A stretch of DNA of 37,105 nucleotides from Promethearchaeota archaeon (GTDB taxonomy: Archaea > Asgardarchaeota > Lokiarchaeia > Sigyniarchaeales > SOKP01): positions 1 through 37,105 of the forward strand of contig RDOA01000038.1 in the NCBI GenBank assembly GCA_011364925.1. The letters are read 5' to 3'. Below are positions 23,738 through 32,201 of this stretch, one piece after another. Position numbers and translations under genes: made by a program. Every line of letters begins with the position of its first letter. The stretch's first letter is position 1. The notes beneath the pieces were generated by a model, which did no database searches, was not told where the DNA came from, and saw only the letters and a list, made by a program, of their open reading frames with translations.

Positions 23738-24790
23738 ATGAGTTTGTTAAAATACATAATTCGAAGAATCTTAATAATGATTCCGGTGTTATTCGGAGCT
23801 ATAACCGTAGTTTTTATCCTTTCAAGGCTGATGCCAGGCGATCCGACCTCTGCCTACTTACCTATTAACGCTTCTGTTGAGCAGCAAGAAGCTATTCGGC
23901 GTTATTTAGGTTTGGATCAACCGATGATCATTCAATATTTTAGATACATTGGAGATTTATTAACGGGAAATTGGGGGTTATCGTCTAACATTTCTAAAGG
24001 CCAACCTGTTTGGGAATTAATATGGGAGCGCTTTCCGCGCACCATGGAACTTACGATATTTGCGATCTTGATTGCTTCCTTAATAGGGATAAGAGCGGGA
24101 GTGTTAACCGCAAAGCATAGAAATAAAGCTCAAGACACCATCGTTAGAGGGTTTGCTTTGGTGGGGGTTTCGATTCCGGTGTTCTGGCTGGGCATGCTTA
24201 TGCAATATTCTTTGACCTACGTGCTCCCAAATTGGATTTACGCTACTTTTGGAGTAGACGTAAAGATATTTCCTGCAACCGGATATAAAACGCCTGGTTA
24301 CCCCGACCCACCGATGATCACTGGGTTTAGATTGATTGATTCACTGATGTCGGGACAGCTCTATTTATTTATCGATTATTTACACCACTTAATATTGCCG
24401 GTAATTGCCTTAGCGTTCATTACCTTAGCTTCGATCACGAGACAAACGCGCTCGAGCATGTTAGAAGTGTTACAACAAGATTATATTAGAACCGCTCGAG
24501 CGAAGGGATGCAACGAAAAAGACGTGGTCCATTCCCACGCGCTGAAAAACGCGTTAATCCCGACGGTAACGATTATTGGGCTTAACTTCGGAGGCTTATT
24601 AGGAGGCGCGGTTTTAACGGAAACGACGTTCAACCTAAAGGGTATGGGAAATCTGATCATTAACGCCATTCGACGCTACGATTATTACGTCATTAACGCC
24701 ACTGTGTTTTTAACGGCGCTCATCTTTGTCGTGGTCAATCTCTTAATGGACGTTATTTACGGATTGCTTGATCCGCGAATTAGATTTTAA
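23738..24790 (+). CDS. dppB: ABC transporter permease, DppB/OppB type
   Basis: 350-residue inner-membrane permease. The N-terminal signature YIIRRILIMIPVLFGAITV with FILSRLMPGDP is the standard DppB opening. Six or more hydrophobic segments follow. The cytoplasmic coupling motif RTARAKGCNEKDVVHSHALK (about 251-270) is the EAA loop that docks on the ATPases, and FNLKGMGNLIINAIRRYDY is the usual C-terminal block. Length is typical or slightly long because of a periplasmic-side loop (about 170-205). It pairs with dppC. The G+C content rises sharply here compared with its neighbours: 30 of 60 bases from 24481. It is preceded by AGGTGA. Confidence 0.95.
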   Translation: MSLLKYIIRRILIMIPVLFGAITVVFILSRLMPGDPTSAYLPINASVEQQEAIRRYLGLDQPMIIQYFRYIGDLLTGNWGLSSNISKGQPVWELIWERFPRTMELTIFAILIASLIGIRAGVLTAKHRNKAQDTIVRGFALVGVSIPVFWLGMLMQYSLTYVLPNWIYATFGVDVKIFPATGYKTPGYPDPPMITGFRLIDSLMSGQLYLFIDYLHHLILPVIALAFITLASITRQTRSSMLEVLQQDYIRTARAKGCNEKDVVHSHALKNALIPTVTIIGLNFGGLLGGAVLTETTFNLKGMGNLIINAIRRYDYYVINATVFLTALIFVVVNLLMDVIYGLLDPRIRF

Positions 24791-24793
24791 TGT

Positions 24794-24800
24794 GAGGAGG
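24794..24800 (+). promoter_or_regulatory. Ribosome-binding site of dppC
   Basis: GAGGAGG, followed by a further AG, lies in the 24-base gap after dppB and ends 14 bases before the dppC ATG. The spacing is longer than usual, but no closer start codon is in frame. Confidence 0.5.
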
Positions 24801-24814
24801 AGTGAAATAAAAAA

Positions 24815-25816
24815 ATGATTGAAGAACACGTAGTAGAAACCTACGAAGAAGAAAGGGAAAAGAAGGGCTATTTTGGTACCATTTTTTCGTGGCTTGGTAA
24901 GAATTTTAAATTCCTTTTTGTCCCGGGGTATATCCCAGAGGACTTAATCAAGCGCAGACAAGATTACGAAATGCTCAGAAGTAAGAGAAAGTTCATTCGT
25001 CGATTGAGATCCGCGTTAACGATGTTTGGAATTGGTCTCATCTTTACGATCGTCACATTTGCCGTGTTTGCGCCATGGATCGCTCAATACTCGTTTTACG
25101 ATTTAACATCGTTTTTCTGGAACGCGTGGCAAGCTCCGAGTAGCACACATCTCGCTGGTACGACCGATTACGGGCGCGACGTGTTAGGAAGATTAATTTG
25201 GGGAGCGAGGTCTTCGCTTACCATCGCACTTCCCGCGCTCTTATTTGCGGTGTTTTTCGGAGTGATCATTGGGATCGTTTCGGGATATTTTGGTGGTTGG
25301 GTCGACGGGATTCTCATGCGAATCATGGACATTTTCTTAGCGTTTCCGGGCATTATCTTGATCTTAGTGATGATTTCCATTTTTGGTCCGAGGATGGAAT
25401 TTTTTATGCTGGCTTACGGGATTTTAGGAGTTGCGGGCTATTCTCGATTGATAAGAGGGAGCGTATTGCAGGCTAAAGAGCTGCCCTACGTTGAAGCGGC
25501 TAGAGTATCCGGAGCAGGCCATTGGCGATTGATTTTTCGACACATCCTCCCCAACACGTTCCAGCCGGTCCTGATCTCGTTCACGTTTGATATTGGGGGG
25601 ATAATCCTCAGTTTAGCTGGTCTAAGCTTTCTCGGGTACGGCGACGCCCATTTAATTGAATGGGGAAACGATATCGCAATCGGACGATATCACTTATACG
25701 ACGCTCCTTGGGCGGCGTTGTGGCCTGGCTTCATGATTGTGTTAACAGTGTTAGGGTTTATGTTGCTCGGAGATGGACTGCGAGACGCCTTAGATCCGAG
25801 GTTAAAGAACTTGTAA
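24815..25816 (+). CDS. dppC: ABC transporter permease, DppC/OppC type
   Basis: 333-residue permease. An unusually long charged N-terminus (about 1-65, rich in Glu, Lys and Arg) precedes the first helix (about 70-92). The rest follows the family: LAGTTDYGRDVLGRLIWGAR (about 111-130), a six-helix core, the EAA loop YVEAARVSGAGHWRLIFRHI and the closing LRDALDPRLKN. It forms the heterodimeric channel with dppB and is coupled to it by a 24-base gap with a GAGGAGG site. Base composition is as GC-rich as dppB and drops immediately after its stop. Two overlapping frames on either strand here are shadows. Confidence 0.95.
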   Translation: MIEEHVVETYEEEREKKGYFGTIFSWLGKNFKFLFVPGYIPEDLIKRRQDYEMLRSKRKFIRRLRSALTMFGIGLIFTIVTFAVFAPWIAQYSFYDLTSFFWNAWQAPSSTHLAGTTDYGRDVLGRLIWGARSSLTIALPALLFAVFFGVIIGIVSGYFGGWVDGILMRIMDIFLAFPGIILILVMISIFGPRMEFFMLAYGILGVAGYSRLIRGSVLQAKELPYVEAARVSGAGHWRLIFRHILPNTFQPVLISFTFDIGGIILSLAGLSFLGYGDAHLIEWGNDIAIGRYHLYDAPWAALWPGFMIVLTVLGFMLLGDGLRDALDPRLKNL

Positions 25817-25845
25817 TAATATATTTTGATAAATGTGAGAAAGTT

Positions 25846-27105
25846 ATGGATACAGAAAAAGAACTAATGACTGTAGACAACACTAAACCCACAGAAATGG
25901 GAAATGATGTGTTACTTAGGGTAAATGGTCTTAAAACTCAATTTTTTACTGAAGAGGGAGTTGTTAAAGCTGTTGATGGCGTATCGTTTAACATATTTCA
26001 AGATGAAGTGCTTGGATTAGTTGGTGAAACTGGATGTGGAAAATCAGTTACGGCGCTATCTATATTACGTTTAGTAAGAGATCCTGGTAAAATTATAGAA
26101 GGCAAGATATTTTTCGATGGTTTAAATTTACTTGAATTAAGCGAAAAAGATATGAGAAAATATCGAGGTAATAAAATTACTATGATATTCCAAGATCCTT
26201 TGAACTCCCTAAATCCTGTTATTAAAGTTGGCGACCAAATAGGTGAAGTATTTATGCTTCATCAGAGAGAAATAATGCAAGATAGATTGGATAAGGAACG
26301 CTTAAGAAGAAAAGAATATAAGCAAAATTTAAAACTATTAACAAAAAGATTGAAAACTGAATCAGAAAGATTGACGAATGACGAAAAACTAGCCTTGGAA
26401 GCAGAAATCCAAGAAATAAAAAAAGAAGATACGGATTACATTGATATAAAAGAAATTGTTAAAGATGCAGCGGCTGAAATGATTAGCAAAGTGGGGATTG
26501 CAGATGCACGAAACATTTTAGATAGGTATCCTCATGAACTTAGTGGCGGTATGAGACAAAGAGTTATGATTGCTATGGCTTTAACTTGTAATCCTAAGCT
26601 ATTAATCGCAGATGAACCCACCACTGCATTAGATGTAACTATTCAAGCTCAAATTTTAGAATTAATGAAAGAATTGAAACAAAATTTTAAAACATCAATT
26701 CTAATGATTACTCATGATTTAGGTATCATCGCTGAAATGTGTGATAGAGTAGCAGTCATGTATAGTGGCAATATTGTTGAGTATGCTCCTTCAGAACAAT
26801 TATTTAAGAATCCACGTCATCCATACACACAAGGTTTAATCGGTGCCATTCCTCGTATTGATAAGCGGGGTCACAAGCTCAAAACCATTAGAGGCATGGT
26901 TCCAAATTTGATATACCCTCCTTCAGGATGCCGATTTCATCCACGTTGTCCTCAACGTCTTGAAGTTTGCGATCAAGTGCGCCCAGAATGGATTGAAATA
27001 GAAAACAAATATTTTATTGCTTGTCATCTTTTTGATGATAAATATAAAGATTCACCTAAATATCAGTGGGAAGAAGAAGAAAAAGAAGAATCTTTTCTAG
27101 TATAG
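25846..27105 (+). CDS. dppD: ABC transporter ATPase, DppD/OppD type, with coiled-coil insertion
   Basis: 419-residue ATPase from the ATG at 25846; the open frame extends back into dppC but no family sequence is there. Walker A GETGCGKS (60-67), Q-loop Gln116, signature LSGGM (232-236), Walker B LLIADE (252-257) and H-loop His290 are all intact. The C-terminal Opp/Dpp tail SGCRFHPRCPQR with conserved Cys is present. Unusually, between the Q-loop and the signature there is a highly charged helical stretch (about 141-200, rich in Lys, Glu and Arg) where relatives have about 20 residues. It probably makes a coiled coil on the helical domain. It partners DppF, 35 bases downstream, to power import. 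Confidence 0.94.
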   Translation: MDTEKELMTVDNTKPTEMGNDVLLRVNGLKTQFFTEEGVVKAVDGVSFNIFQDEVLGLVGETGCGKSVTALSILRLVRDPGKIIEGKIFFDGLNLLELSEKDMRKYRGNKITMIFQDPLNSLNPVIKVGDQIGEVFMLHQREIMQDRLDKERLRRKEYKQNLKLLTKRLKTESERLTNDEKLALEAEIQEIKKEDTDYIDIKEIVKDAAAEMISKVGIADARNILDRYPHELSGGMRQRVMIAMALTCNPKLLIADEPTTALDVTIQAQILELMKELKQNFKTSILMITHDLGIIAEMCDRVAVMYSGNIVEYAPSEQLFKNPRHPYTQGLIGAIPRIDKRGHKLKTIRGMVPNLIYPPSGCRFHPRCPQRLEVCDQVRPEWIEIENKYFIACHLFDDKYKDSPKYQWEEEEKEESFLV

Positions 27106-27140
27106 TATACAAAAAAAATAAAAATGAGCAAAAAAGTAAT

Positions 27141-28199
27141 ATGACTGAAGTAGAACCAAGTGGAAAAATAGACATTTTACCTCCGGAAGACGAAGATGTA
27201 GTCTTATCTGTAAGAAATTTAAAAACTTATTACCCTATTCATGGAGGGTTAATAAAAAGAAAAATCGGAGATGTTAAAGCCGTTGATGGTGTTTCTTTCG
27301 ATTTAAGAAAAAATGAAACTCTCGGTATTGTCGGAGAAAGTGGTTGTGGAAAAACAACAATAGGAAATACTATCTTACATTTAGTACCAGCTACGTCAGG
27401 AGAAATTTATTATCGAGGTAAACGGATTGATCGCAAATTCGAAAAAAAATACAGAAAAAAAATTCAGATGGTCTTTCAAGATCCTGATTCTTCATTAAAT
27501 CCTCGAATGAAAATTGTTGATATTATTGGTGAACCGTTACGACTACTAATAGGTCTAAAAAAAACTAGAGAGATTCGTCAAAGAGTACTTGAATTGTTAG
27601 AAACAGTTTCAATGAAAGTTGAACACTTGGATCGATATCCCCATGAATTTTCAGGTGGTCAGAAACAACGAATTGTAATAGCAAGAGCTTTAGCTTGTAA
27701 TCCGGAAGTAATCTTTTTAGACGAGCCAACTTCTGCATTAGACGTATCAGTTCAAGCCCAAATATTAAACTTATTAAAAGATCTTCAAAGAGAGTTTGAT
27801 TTCTCATATCTTTTTATAACTCATGATCTCAGTGTTATCCAACATATTGCTGATAAAGTTCAGGTTATGTATTTAGGTAAATTCGTGGAAGGAGGGACTA
27901 TTGATGAGGTGTTTTACAATCCAACACATCCATATACTAAAGCTTTATTATCTGCAAGACCCACTTTTGATCCTTCTCTTAGACGTAATAGAATAATACT
28001 TGAAGGAGATGTACCTAGCCCTATAAATCCTCCTTCAGGATGTGCGTTCCATCCAAGATGCCAAGAAATGAATTCACATGAAGGCTGTAGTTTAAATAAT
28101 CCTACAAGAATCGATCTTGGTGGAGATCATTATATGTATTGCAATCCAGTTCTACATGAAGAAAAATCTTTTAAGGGCATGGATTATATCTCAGATTAA
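27141..28199 (+). CDS. dppF: ABC transporter ATPase, DppF/OppF type
   Basis: 352-residue second ATPase of the importer. Walker A GESGCGKT (65-72), Q-loop Gln113, signature FSGGQKQR (170-177), Walker B VIFLDE (190-195) and the H-loop in FITHD are present, as is the family's C-terminal SGCAFHPRC block. The open frame runs back into dppD (to 27066), but the residues before 27141 are a basic, unrelated stretch, so the ATG at 27141 is chosen. Unlike dppD it has no insertion. It is the last gene of the operon; 78 bases follow before the DUF362 gene. Confidence 0.94.
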   Translation: MTEVEPSGKIDILPPEDEDVVLSVRNLKTYYPIHGGLIKRKIGDVKAVDGVSFDLRKNETLGIVGESGCGKTTIGNTILHLVPATSGEIYYRGKRIDRKFEKKYRKKIQMVFQDPDSSLNPRMKIVDIIGEPLRLLIGLKKTREIRQRVLELLETVSMKVEHLDRYPHEFSGGQKQRIVIARALACNPEVIFLDEPTSALDVSVQAQILNLLKDLQREFDFSYLFITHDLSVIQHIADKVQVMYLGKFVEGGTIDEVFYNPTHPYTKALLSARPTFDPSLRRNRIILEGDVPSPINPPSGCAFHPRCQEMNSHEGCSLNNPTRIDLGGDHYMYCNPVLHEEKSFKGMDYISD

Positions 28200-28277
28200 T
28201 TCAATTTTTTAACCTAATTTTATAGTTTTTAAGGTTTAATAAAAAAAATAAATCATAGTATCATTTTATATGTACTT

Positions 28278-29447
28278 ATGTCCAATCAATCAAAAATTTT
28301 TATTCTTAAAACTTCTCCAAAAACGGTATTAGACGATTATATGAAGCTCATGCATTTAGCAGAGTATGAGCATTATTTTCAAAAAGATGAAAAAATCATT
28401 ATAAAACTGAACCTAAGCTGGTCAAAATTTTTTCCCGCTTGTTCTAGCCCTCCGTGGCAAGTAGAAGGCGTATTAAAAACTCTTAACGATGATGGATATA
28501 ATCCTAAGAAAATATTTACTGCCGAAAATAGGACAGTTGTAACAAATATCGAAAAGGGCTTAAAAGGAAATAAATGGCATCCTATCATTAAAAAATATGG
28601 TGCGTGGTTTGTTCCACTAACAAGAATCCCATTTGAACCTTATGAATCTCTTCGATCAGAGTTTATTAATCTTAAAAATAAAAATTTGCATGTTTTGGAC
28701 TCAAAAATTTTTCCTAATGGATTTAAAATTCCACATTTTTATGTTGGCAAACCTATAATCCATCTCCCTACAATGAAGACCCATGGACACACCGGAGCTT
28801 TAGGCGGAGATTTAAAAAAATCTACAGAAGAAATGAAGCATGGTGGTATAACATGTGCCATGAAAAATGCTTTTGGAGGTTTACTCACAAAGCGAAGACA
28901 TTTTAGTCATCAATTTATGTCTGAAGTTTTAGTTGATTTACTTATAATTCAAAAGCAAATACATCCAAACGTTATGGCTATTGTAGATGGGACCGTATGT
29001 GGAGATGGAGCAGGACCAAGAACGATGATCCCCCGTATTAAAAATTATCTTCTCGCAGGATATGATCAGGTTGCTGTAGACACCGTTGTTGCTAAAATGT
29101 TAGGTTTTGAACCATTAAAATTACCTGCCATAAAATTAGCGCACGATGAAGGATTAGGGTGTGGAGATTTCGAAGATATTGAGATGATTGGAGAGGATGT
29201 CTCGAATATAAATTGGAATTTTAATGTAAAGAGAAGTCTTGTAATTTGGGGCGATCAAATGGTGAGAAAAGGACCATTACGTTTTTTAAATCCATTAATG
29301 CACAACAAAATCTTCTTTACTATACCAATATTGAGTTCCTTAGTGTACCATGACATGTTGTGGTATCCAACAATCGGTAAGAAAAGAATTAATAAATTTC
29401 TTGAAACCAATTGGGGACAACTTTTTAAAAGCTATCCTTATAATTAG
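28278..29447 (+). CDS. DUF362 family protein
   Basis: 389-residue protein of the DUF362 family. The diagnostic core is PTMKTHGHTGALGGDLKK (about 168-185) followed by ITCAMKNAFGGLL, and the C-terminal half has IVDGTVCGDGAGPR and LAGYDQVAVDTVVAKMLG, blocks seen across the family. Many DUF362 proteins carry a C-terminal ferredoxin domain with two 4Fe-4S motifs; none is visible here, so this is the short form. No reaction is established for the family as far as I know. It has an ATG start at a typical place and overlaps the convergent TlyA-type gene by 23 bases at the 3' ends. Confidence 0.85.
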   Translation: MSNQSKIFILKTSPKTVLDDYMKLMHLAEYEHYFQKDEKIIIKLNLSWSKFFPACSSPPWQVEGVLKTLNDDGYNPKKIFTAENRTVVTNIEKGLKGNKWHPIIKKYGAWFVPLTRIPFEPYESLRSEFINLKNKNLHVLDSKIFPNGFKIPHFYVGKPIIHLPTMKTHGHTGALGGDLKKSTEEMKHGGITCAMKNAFGGLLTKRRHFSHQFMSEVLVDLLIIQKQIHPNVMAIVDGTVCGDGAGPRTMIPRIKNYLLAGYDQVAVDTVVAKMLGFEPLKLPAIKLAHDEGLGCGDFEDIEMIGEDVSNINWNFNVKRSLVIWGDQMVRKGPLRFLNPLMHNKIFFTIPILSSLVYHDMLWYPTIGKKRINKFLETNWGQLFKSYPYN

Positions 29448-30237
29448 AGAGTAATTTTTTCACATCTCTGAACAACTTTTCGGCAATATGCTCAAAGTTA
29501 AAATTACAATCCTTATCAATCTTTAGATAGAGTAAAAATTCAATTGATCCTCCTTTTCCAAGTAAGGGAGAGACAATTAAATCCTTTGGAAAGAAAGAAT
29601 ATTTAAGACACCATTCTATTAAATTCCTCAAAATTTTCTTTAAAATCGATAAATCCGTTATTTTTTTAAGATGGAGTTCTTCTCGATAATTTGTTTCAAA
29701 AAGTGGTTTAATCAAGACGATTATATCTCCCTTCTTCTTTAAATAATTCTTAATATTTGGTAGAATAAATTTAAGTGAAGAAAATGTCACATCTATGGTG
29801 ACAATGTCTACATTTGTAGGCACTGACTTCAGCTTTCTTGCATCAACACCTAGAAGTTCAATTACCTCGTTTTTTTTACATCTTAACGACGGGTGTAACA
29901 AATCTTTGGCAGTATCAACCGCGTAAACTTTTAATGCTCCTTTTTGTAATAAACAATCGGTAAAACCCCCAATCGAAGCTCCAATGTCAACACACACTTT
30001 ACCTTTAACTACAATTGAAAATTCTTTTAGGGCTGCCTCTAATTTAAGGCCTCCTCTCCCAACATAAGGGAACTTTTGCTTTAATCTAATTATAGAGGTA
30101 TTTTCGATTCTCTTTCCAGGCTTTAGCATTTCCATATCATTTACGACTACATAACCATTTTTAATTAACCATTGTGCTTTCACCCTACTTTCCACAAGTC
30201 TTCTTTCAACTAATAGGATATCTAGTCTTTCCTTCAT
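29425..30237 (-). CDS. TlyA-type rRNA 2'-O-methyltransferase (S4 + FtsJ-like domains)
   Basis: 270-residue enzyme. The N-terminal S4 RNA-binding domain is clear: RLDILLVERRLVESRVKAQW and GYVVVNDMEMLKPGKRI. The Rossmann domain has the SAM motif DIGASIGGFT (84-93). The catalytic tetrad of ribose methyltransferases is complete: Lys65 (GGLKLE), Asp149 (TIDVTF), Lys177 (LIKPLFE) and Glu233 (SIEFLL). TlyA methylates ribose in 16S and 23S rRNA of bacteria; archaeal copies are uncommon, suggesting transfer. The ATG at 30237 is preferred over an in-frame TTG seven codons upstream because family members start MxxRLD. Its 3' end overlaps the DUF362 gene by 23 bases. Confidence 0.9.
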   Translation of the reverse strand: MKERLDILLVERRLVESRVKAQWLIKNGYVVVNDMEMLKPGKRIENTSIIRLKQKFPYVGRGGLKLEAALKEFSIVVKGKVCVDIGASIGGFTDCLLQKGALKVYAVDTAKDLLHPSLRCKKNEVIELLGVDARKLKSVPTNVDIVTIDVTFSSLKFILPNIKNYLKKKGDIIVLIKPLFETNYREELHLKKITDLSILKKILRNLIEWCLKYSFFPKDLIVSPLLGKGGSIEFLLYLKIDKDCNFNFEHIAEKLFRDVKKLLSNYKDSF

Positions 30238-30355
30238 AAATCTTATTTTAGAATGCAAATTTTGAATTGTTTATAATAAGATACGCTCAAAATTATTTTT
30301 AATGCTTAACACAAATCATGAATTTTAAATTCTTTAAGTAAGAAATTAATTGAGA

Positions 30356-30865
30356 ATGTCTAATACTAACTTTGATGACTTATTTTTTTACCAAGTAGTA
30401 AGGGTTAAGAAACATTTCTTTAATACTGAATTAAAATTATCGAACTTCTTTTTTGAGATAACATCAATCTTCCCTGGAAGTATAATTCGCATTAAGAACT
30501 TTGTTTTCTTTTTTGTTAAACCAGAAGATTACTATGTTGCTAAATTAGGATTAAAGAAATTACGCTATTTACTAAAAGAAAAAAAGATTCTAATAATACG
30601 AGAAGACACAACATTAATTAAATTAGTTTTTAGTTTTTTCGAGGATGTGTATATTCACGATGTATTGTTGATTGAAAAGACTACTGGTGTTATATTAGAT
30701 GTAATGTTATTGTTTAAAAAAGACAGAGCAGTTGCGGTAGGAATTGAAGGCGCCTATATTAAGACTATTAATTATATTTTTCGAAATTATATTTCGTTCA
30801 ATTATCCATATAATAAAATGGATGGATCTCCAGTAGAATTAAGGTGTAGCCTTACAACTGTATAG
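30356..30865 (+). CDS. Divergent NusA-like double-KH protein
   Basis: 169-residue protein. Two KH-like units can be laid on archaeal NusA. Residues about 40-82 have PGSIIRIKNFVFFFVKPED, then AKLGLKKLRYLLKEKKILI; residues about 90-142 have FSFFEDVYIHDVLL, then DRAVAVGIEGAYIKTINYIF. Size and order match archaeal NusA, an RNA-binding transcription factor. However, the first GxxG loop is degraded (LGLKK) and the second is GIEG, so RNA binding may be altered. The usual rpl30e/rps12 neighbourhood is absent, which argues for a second, diverged copy. The ATG at 30356 is chosen over the TTG two codons earlier. The identification is moderate: it rests on alignment by eye. It lies divergent from the TlyA-type gene. 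Confidence 0.52.
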   Translation: MSNTNFDDLFFYQVVRVKKHFFNTELKLSNFFFEITSIFPGSIIRIKNFVFFFVKPEDYYVAKLGLKKLRYLLKEKKILIIREDTTLIKLVFSFFEDVYIHDVLLIEKTTGVILDVMLLFKKDRAVAVGIEGAYIKTINYIFRNYISFNYPYNKMDGSPVELRCSLTTV

Positions 30866-30892
30866 ATTAGAATGAGTATTTAATTTGCTTTT

Positions 30893-31987
30893 TCATTTAT
30901 TTATTTTTTCTTCAATCTTTTTAGCTATTTTAAAACTTAATCTTCCTAGTACTGCTTTTAAAGACGCTTTCCAACCCCATACTTTATATATTTGCCTTAA
31001 AATCGCCCAAAATATAAAAAAAGTTATTATAGAGGCAATCCAAATTTGAATCGGGTCAAGGCTTTGATAAAAAATGAAATACAAGAAATTATGCCCTAAA
31101 TAGACCGTAAAAGAGTAATACGAGAAGTAAAAAAAGACGCGATATTTTTTCCGAGTTTTCAATATGTGAAATTCTTCTAATACAATTAAGCCTAATAGAA
31201 TAAGTAAATCAATACCTATTGTATGAATAATCCAAGAAAAACTACCCCTAAATAAAAAATTTGGAAATTTAAATAATATTCCAAAAATAGTTAACCCTAC
31301 GCTTACAAAACCTATGGGAACTATTAATTTTTCCTTGATCTGTTTCCTTCTTTTTTCTAGATCATTGTTATTCCCCAATTCACTAATAACATCTCCAATA
31401 ACGGTTCCAAATAGGACGAAGGGAAAAAATAGCAAAATTGGATCTTGACTATAATCATTATATAGCAAGTGGTAAAGAACACCTTGTATATTAATTTGAT
31501 TTTTGAAAGGATCTAGGATAAAATAAAATAACTCATTTATAAGCCAAATAGAAACTCCAATAATGATTCTATTCTTTTTTGAAACCTTAAACAAGGGCCA
31601 AATTATTAGCAAAGAAACTGCAGCAGTCATTAGCACAAACCAAGTCCAAATCCATGATAAATTGTTTATTGTCAAAGCTATAGCTAGGTTATAGAGTATT
31701 GCAATTGTTAAGAGCAAAAAAGCTCGAATGTAGTAAGAGACTTTTACTCTAAAATAGCTTATTGTTTTTAAATCTTCTACCCGATACATACGGTTGCGAT
31801 ACGATAAGGTAATGCTCACACCAGAAATAAACAAAAATCCAGAGGCACCTATAGAATCGAAAATGCTAAAAGCGAGATCATTTAGCCAAGAAAATTCTGG
31901 TCTGACCCACCAACCTATTAAATGACCAAGGAACATCCACGCCATGCACATTCCACGAAAAATGTCTATGCTTTTAAGTCTCTGCAT
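30893..31987 (-). CDS. Membrane acyltransferase-like protein, copy 1
   Basis: 364-residue polytopic protein with about ten hydrophobic segments. The opening RLKSIDIFRGMCMAWMFLGH (3-22) is the R-x-x-x-I-D-x-x-R-G...H pattern of DUF1624/heparan-glucosaminide N-acetyltransferase-like and acyltransferase-3 proteins, where the His in the first helix is important. Then come GASGFLFISGVSITLSYRNR and a basic C-terminus. These proteins move acyl groups, usually acetyl, across the membrane onto surface sugars. The donor and target are unknown. A second copy follows upstream on the same strand, 214 bases away, so the pair is a tandem duplication. The two families cannot be separated by eye. Confidence 0.75.
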   Translation of the reverse strand: MQRLKSIDIFRGMCMAWMFLGHLIGWWVRPEFSWLNDLAFSIFDSIGASGFLFISGVSITLSYRNRMYRVEDLKTISYFRVKVSYYIRAFLLLTIAILYNLAIALTINNLSWIWTWFVLMTAAVSLLIIWPLFKVSKKNRIIIGVSIWLINELFYFILDPFKNQINIQGVLYHLLYNDYSQDPILLFFPFVLFGTVIGDVISELGNNNDLEKRRKQIKEKLIVPIGFVSVGLTIFGILFKFPNFLFRGSFSWIIHTIGIDLLILLGLIVLEEFHILKTRKKYRVFFYFSYYSFTVYLGHNFLYFIFYQSLDPIQIWIASIITFFIFWAILRQIYKVWGWKASLKAVLGRLSFKIAKKIEEKINK

Positions 31988-32201
31988 ATTTATTAATTAG
32001 ATATTTAAAGATTATTTTTAATAGCTTTTTTTAGCCTCTATGCAATTTACTATTCCAGAATTAAAATATATTTATAACTTATAGCTCGAAAATTTTCAAA
32101 AATTTTAACCCATTACTTTATTTCCCTTAATTCAAAACCTATAGATTTAAAATTAAAATAAAAAATTCAACATTTAATATAAAATTTCAATGAAAATTTT
32201 T

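Noticed and set aside
25168-25476. Open frames on both strands inside dppC
   Set aside because: Shadows of the GC-richer permease gene; they have no recognisable protein features.
25660-25845. Upstream extension of dppD into dppC
   Set aside because: The extension is out of frame with dppC, shows no ABC ATPase similarity, and the ATG at 25846 gives the normal N-terminus.
27066-27140. Upstream extension of dppF into dppD
   Set aside because: The residues are a basic run with no family similarity; the ATG at 27141 lies just before the conserved domain.
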